Positions 60,903 through 64,000 of a DNA stretch of 64,000 nt are shown in pieces. Source of the DNA: Aureimonas glaciei. GTDB lineage: Bacteria; Pseudomonadota; Alphaproteobacteria; Rhizobiales; Rhizobiaceae. Numbering within the stretch: the stretch's first letter is position 1; each line of letters starts with the position of its first letter. The notes under the pieces are model-generated. The model was not told the origin of the DNA. It worked only from the letters and a program-made list of their open reading frames with translations, and did not search any database. A program made the position numbers and the translations under genes. The stretch lies in the NCBI RefSeq assembly GCF_014643375.1, contig NZ_BMJJ01000004.1:258167-322166 (forward strand), read 5' to 3'.

Positions 60903-61631
60903 TCAGTCGAGCGGGACGGGGTAGGCGACGAAGTCGATGTTCGGCCCCTCGAAGCCGATGCTTTTCACCGCGATGAGCACCACCGCGCGTGTCGCCGCCT
61001 CGCCACCGGGAAAGACGATGACGCGCGACAGCCGGTAGTCGAGCGCGCAGCCGCGGCTCTTGGGGATCGCCTTGTCCTCGTGCAGGACCTTCGTCCCCTT
61101 GCCCGGGCCCGTCTGGGTCAGCCTGAAGCCGGCGAAATCCTCGCCGGTCACGCCGGCACAGCCGGGCGCCGTCGCGAAGGGGAGCCGCTTCAACCGGAGT
61201 TCGATCGGCCGGTCCGGCGAGGGTTCGATCGGTCGCGGCAGGAAGGCGAGACGGGCGGGGTCGGCGGAGAGCTCGGTCACCGGATTGTCGGCGACGACGG
61301 CGCCGGCGCTCGGCTTCGCCCCGAGCTTCTGCAACATCGGCGCCGCCGCGACGCGCGCCTTTTTGCGGATGGCGGCGAGGTCCTGCTGCTCGTCGGTGCC
61401 CTCAATGCTGACGGGCGTCGGCTTGACGAAGCTGTCGGTGACGAGATCGAGGCCGATGATTTTGGCGTAGGGGAAGCCCGAGCCGTCGTGGATGCCGTAC
61501 TGCTCGAAAGCATAGATCCGGCCATCGGCGGAAAAGCCGATCGGCTCCAGAGTCGCGATATCCCCGGCGACGGCCGCGGGCGGCATCGCGGCGCCGAGGC
61601 AGATGGCGAGAAAGGCATGGCGTGGGCGCAT
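60903..61631 (-). CDS. DUF2259 secreted protein
   Basis: 242 residues with a signal peptide at 1-22 (GAAMPPAAVAGD). DUF2259 landmarks are visible: IATLEPIGFSADGRIYAFEQYG, then SGFPYAKIIGLDLVTDSF and a C-terminal VFPGGEAATRAVV strand. All members are predicted secreted proteins without known function. ATG 61631 with AAAGGA upstream. Confidence 0.85.
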   Translation of the reverse strand: MRPRHAFLAICLGAAMPPAAVAGDIATLEPIGFSADGRIYAFEQYGIHDGSGFPYAKIIGLDLVTDSFVKPTPVSIEGTDEQQDLAAIRKKARVAAAPMLQKLGAKPSAGAVVADNPVTELSADPARLAFLPRPIEPSPDRPIELRLKRLPFATAPGCAGVTGEDFAGFRLTQTGPGKGTKVLHEDKAIPKSRGCALDYRLSRVIVFPGGEAATRAVVLIAVKSIGFEGPNIDFVAYPVPLD

Positions 61632-61671
61632 GGTCTGTCCTTTCTGGGTTGATGGGTGTTCCTGACTCCGT

Positions 61672-62673
61672 CTATGGGCGCCAGGCCGGCCGGCGGTCGC
61701 CGGGGCGCGGCGTGGCGGCATAAATCGCCCGGGCGATGGCGCGGGCCATGACGGCGGCGGCCGCGGCGGCCAGCTCGATTGCCTCCAGTGGCGAGGGCGT
61801 CACGTCGCTGCCGCCGGTGGCGAGCGCGAAGACGAGGTCGCCGTCATAGTCGGTATGGGCCGGCCAGAGTGCCCGGGCGAAGCCGTCATGGGCTGCGATG
61901 GCGAGGCGCTTGGCGCGCGGGGTGTCGAGCACGGCGTTGGTGGCGATGACGCCGATCGTGGTGTTGGCGCCGGCGGCCGGGCCGAATTTCGTCACGGGAT
62001 CGGCGGCATCGGCCGGCCACGGCGAGGGCAGGCCGAGGCCGCCGAACTCCTCGCCGTGCTCGAAGGGCGCCGCCCAGAAATTCCGGGTGTGGCCGATGGT
62101 CGGCGAGCCCAGCGCGTTGACCGCGACGAGGGCGGCGACGGTGACGCCGTTGGCGAGCACCGCAGAGGCCGAGCCGAGTCCGCCCTTGAAGCGGGCGGTG
62201 ATGGCGCCGGTGCCGGCGCCTTCGCTGCCGAGCGCGAAGTCGGCGCCCGCCGCCGTCGCCGCGGCGTGGCCGAGCTCGCGATAGGGCGGATAGCGCCCCC
62301 AGCGCGTCTCGCCCGCGGCGCCGAGATCGAAGAGGATGGCGGCAGGGACGATCGGCACGCGGTGGTCGCCGACGGCAAAGCCGCGCCCCTGCTCGCGCAG
62401 GAAGGCCTGGACGCCGGAGGCCGCGTCCAGGCCGAAAGCCGAGCCACCCGACAACACGAGCGCGTCGACGGCAGCGACGGTGTTCTCCGGTGCCAGGAGG
62501 TCCGTCTCGCGCGTTCCCGGCGCGCCGCCCTGGACATGCACGGCGGCGATCGTCGGCGCGGCGCAGACGATCGCCGTGACCCCGCTCTGCAGGCCCTCGT
62601 CATGGGCATTGCCGACGCTGAGGCCGGCGATGTCGGTGATGAGATTGCGGGGGCCGGGCGTCCAGAAGCTCAA
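61672..62673 (-). CDS. P1-family (DmpA-like) peptidase
   Basis: A 333-residue self-processing N-terminal-nucleophile hydrolase. The expected autocleavage/nucleophile block is GANTTIGVIATNAVL near residue 236 (Asn237-Thr238-Thr239). The family opening ITDIAGLSVGNAHDE and VLSGGSAFGLDAASGVQ are present. DmpA-like members cut D-aminopeptides or beta-peptides; substrate unknown here. The best start is TTG 62673: it lies four bases after the TGA of the upstream gene, with GGAGG about 10 nt away. Stop at 61672. Confidence 0.85.
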   Translation of the reverse strand: MSFWTPGPRNLITDIAGLSVGNAHDEGLQSGVTAIVCAAPTIAAVHVQGGAPGTRETDLLAPENTVAAVDALVLSGGSAFGLDAASGVQAFLREQGRGFAVGDHRVPIVPAAILFDLGAAGETRWGRYPPYRELGHAAATAAGADFALGSEGAGTGAITARFKGGLGSASAVLANGVTVAALVAVNALGSPTIGHTRNFWAAPFEHGEEFGGLGLPSPWPADAADPVTKFGPAAGANTTIGVIATNAVLDTPRAKRLAIAAHDGFARALWPAHTDYDGDLVFALATGGSDVTPSPLEAIELAAAAAAVMARAIARAIYAATPRPGDRRPAWRP

Positions 62674-62677
62674 GCGT

Positions 62678-63772
62678 TCAGCCTCCGGCTTCTGGCACGA
62701 AATCCTCGCCGTCGAAGCGGAAGACCTGGAAGAGATCGAGGCTGGAATCGCCGACGGCATCGAAGCGCACCGGTCCGAGCGCGGTGGCAAAAGTCTGCTC
62801 GTTCAGAATCTCGGCGACCTCGCGCGATTCCTTGCTGGCGAAGCGGGTGGCGGCGGCGGCGATCTCGGCCGCCGCGAAGGCGGGGCCGAAATAGCCCTGT
62901 CGCGCTTCCGGCGCGGCGCCGGAAGCGGCGGTGATCGTCTCGAAGCGGTTGCTGAGCGCGATGGCGTGGACGCCGCGCTGCAGCGGCACGTCCGGCGTCG
63001 CCTCGTCGAGCAGGGTCTCGCCGCCGACGATGTCGAGCTCGAGATCGAGCGAGGCCGCGTCGCGGGCGATGATGGCGATATCGGGCCGGTCGCCGGCGAT
63101 GAACAGATGGGTGACGCCGGATGCGAGGATGCGGCGAACGAGGCCGAACTGCTTCTCCTCGGCCGGGCGATAGTTCTCGATGCTGGCGGCTCGCAGGCCG
63201 TCGGCCTCGAGACGGCTGCGCACCGCGTCGGAGAGTCCGCGGCCATAGATCGACCCGTCGTCGACGAGGCCGAAAGGCACGTCATGCCAGCGTGCGGCGA
63301 GATCTTTGGCCACGGCATCGGCTTCGGCGCCGGCGCGCGGGGCGAGTCGCCAGACCAGGGCGCCGGTCTTTTCCCGCGTGTCGGTGAAGCGGTTGGCGCG
63401 CACGCCGACGGTGATCACCGGGATCTTCGCCGCCGTCAGGATCGGCAGCGCCGCCTCCAGGGCTTCGGTGCAGAGAAAGCCGACGACGGCGTCGACCTTC
63501 GCGGCGACGAGCGCGCGGGCTCCCTCGGCGGCGGCACCGGCAGCGCATTCGGTGTCGGCTTCGACGGGAGGGGCGCCCCCGGTCGCTTCCATGCCCGCTC
63601 TCACCCCGGCGCGCACCTGCTCGCCGAGAATCGCCGCGGAGCCCGAGAGCGGCGCGGCGATGCCGATGCGGACATCGCCCGTCGCCGAGGCCTCCTGGGC
63701 GCGGCCCGCGCTGGGCGCCGCGAGGAGCGTGGCAGCGGCGAGAGCCGCGAGGAGAGGGCGCGATGCGTTCAT
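62678..63772 (-). CDS. Branched-chain-type ABC transporter solute-binding protein
   Basis: 364 residues, periplasmic type-1 binding protein. Signal peptide at 1-26 (LLAAPSAGRAQEAS). The LivJ-type pattern IGIAAPLSGSAAILGEQVRAGVRAGMEA is clear, as are VVGFLCTEALEAALPIL and the DDGSIYGRGLSDAVR segments. No permease or ATPase genes follow; instead a P1-family peptidase is co-transcribed (four-base gap). Ligand unknown: amino acid, amide or peptide is plausible given the peptidase. Confidence 0.9.
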   Translation of the reverse strand: MNASRPLLAALAAATLLAAPSAGRAQEASATGDVRIGIAAPLSGSAAILGEQVRAGVRAGMEATGGAPPVEADTECAAGAAAEGARALVAAKVDAVVGFLCTEALEAALPILTAAKIPVITVGVRANRFTDTREKTGALVWRLAPRAGAEADAVAKDLAARWHDVPFGLVDDGSIYGRGLSDAVRSRLEADGLRAASIENYRPAEEKQFGLVRRILASGVTHLFIAGDRPDIAIIARDAASLDLELDIVGGETLLDEATPDVPLQRGVHAIALSNRFETITAASGAAPEARQGYFGPAFAAAEIAAAATRFASKESREVAEILNEQTFATALGPVRFDAVGDSSLDLFQVFRFDGEDFVPEAGG

Positions 63773-63885
63773 TGCGGCAGTCTAGCCGGCTTCGCGGGCG
63801 ATATCGAGATGCGCCGCGGCGGTGTGCTGCCGGCCGGCCGGCCTTTTCGCGCGGCCCGAGACATGCAAGGGAGGGCGCGCGCGTG

Positions 63886-64000
63886 TCAAAGGCGGCGCGA
63901 GACCCTATGTTCAGGCTCCGGTGGCCATAGGCCGCGACCGACAGGGACGAGGACGGTGTACTTGCTGATGAGTTCGACGATCGAGGCCGGCGCGTTCCGC
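63886..64000 (-). CDS. Possible C-terminal end of another gene (partial)
   Basis: On the minus strand an open frame runs from the window edge to TGA at 63886, giving 37 residues ending in PEHRVSRRL with codons rich in G/C at the third base (IVELISKYTVLVPVGRG). It could be the end of a gene upstream of the solute-binding protein. A plus-strand reading starting near 63955 also looks possible. Only the next kilobase would decide. Confidence 0.3.
   Translation of the reverse strand, partial: RNAPASIVELISKYTVLVPVGRGLWPPEPEHRVSRRL

Overview
The window is a stretch of chromosome from a GC-rich alphaproteobacterium, almost certainly of the order Hyphomicrobiales (Rhizobiales). An Aurantimonas-like lineage is possible, but the sequence alone does not settle the genus. 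The evidence is the set of lineage-typical genes: a giant growth-pole-ring (GPR/RgsE-like) coiled-coil protein, the CckA hybrid kinase, DksA with a degenerate zinc finger, the DUF1476 ATP-synthase zeta subunit, a STAS-MlaE fusion, PurS/PurQ/small PurL next to BolA and a monothiol glutaredoxin, and YcjX/YcjF neighbours. I saw no rRNA, tRNA, CRISPR array, insertion sequence, phage or integrase. This looks like core genome decorated with intergenic palindromic repeats.

Layout. 1-7.1 kb: a GT4 glycosyltransferase, a dipeptide epimerase-like enzyme on the other strand, and an Mla/MCE phospholipid-transport operon (STAS-MlaE, MlaF, a long MCE protein and a lipoprotein). 7.2-16.9 kb: an LprI-like protein, the 2,585-residue GPR-like protein, an Hpt protein and a ferredoxin. 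16.9-23.5 kb: a DUF922 putative protease, folP-folK without folB, a small secreted protein, the YcjX-YcjF pair, a SixA-like phosphatase and dksA. 24-31 kb: a FliO-like protein with a very long disordered tail, divergent from cckA, then psuG-psuK. 31-38 kb: recA, alaS, a 119-bp tandem array of large palindromes, a PRC-barrel-like protein and icd. 38-45 kb: trmJ-murI, a TMEM43 protein, a second member of the small secreted family, a Pmp3-like peptide, rpsD with an unusual leader, and ttcA with an inositol-monophosphatase-like gene.

45-53.2 kb: an MFS efflux pump, then a long minus-strand run purC-purS-(coiled coil)-purQ-lipoprotein-lipoprotein-purL-bolA-(coiled coil)-grxD. It joins purine synthesis to Fe-S trafficking and contains four small intercalated genes. 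53.4-64 kb: the ATP synthase zeta subunit, an HpcH/HpaI-type aldolase, an RBBP9-like hydrolase, a DedA-like protein, cardiolipin synthase divergent from an EEP-family hydrolase, a frameshifted haloacetate-dehalogenase-like gene, purB, DUF2259, a P1-family peptidase and a branched-chain-type solute-binding protein.

Themes. Envelope biogenesis recurs (Mla system, GPR, MurI, cardiolipin synthase, DedA, several lipoproteins), and cell-cycle or polarity control is represented by CckA and GPR. The least explained items are the GPR-like repeat architecture, the two paired small coiled-coil genes in the purine operon, the rpsD leader between two terminator-like hairpins, and the tandem palindrome array after alaS.
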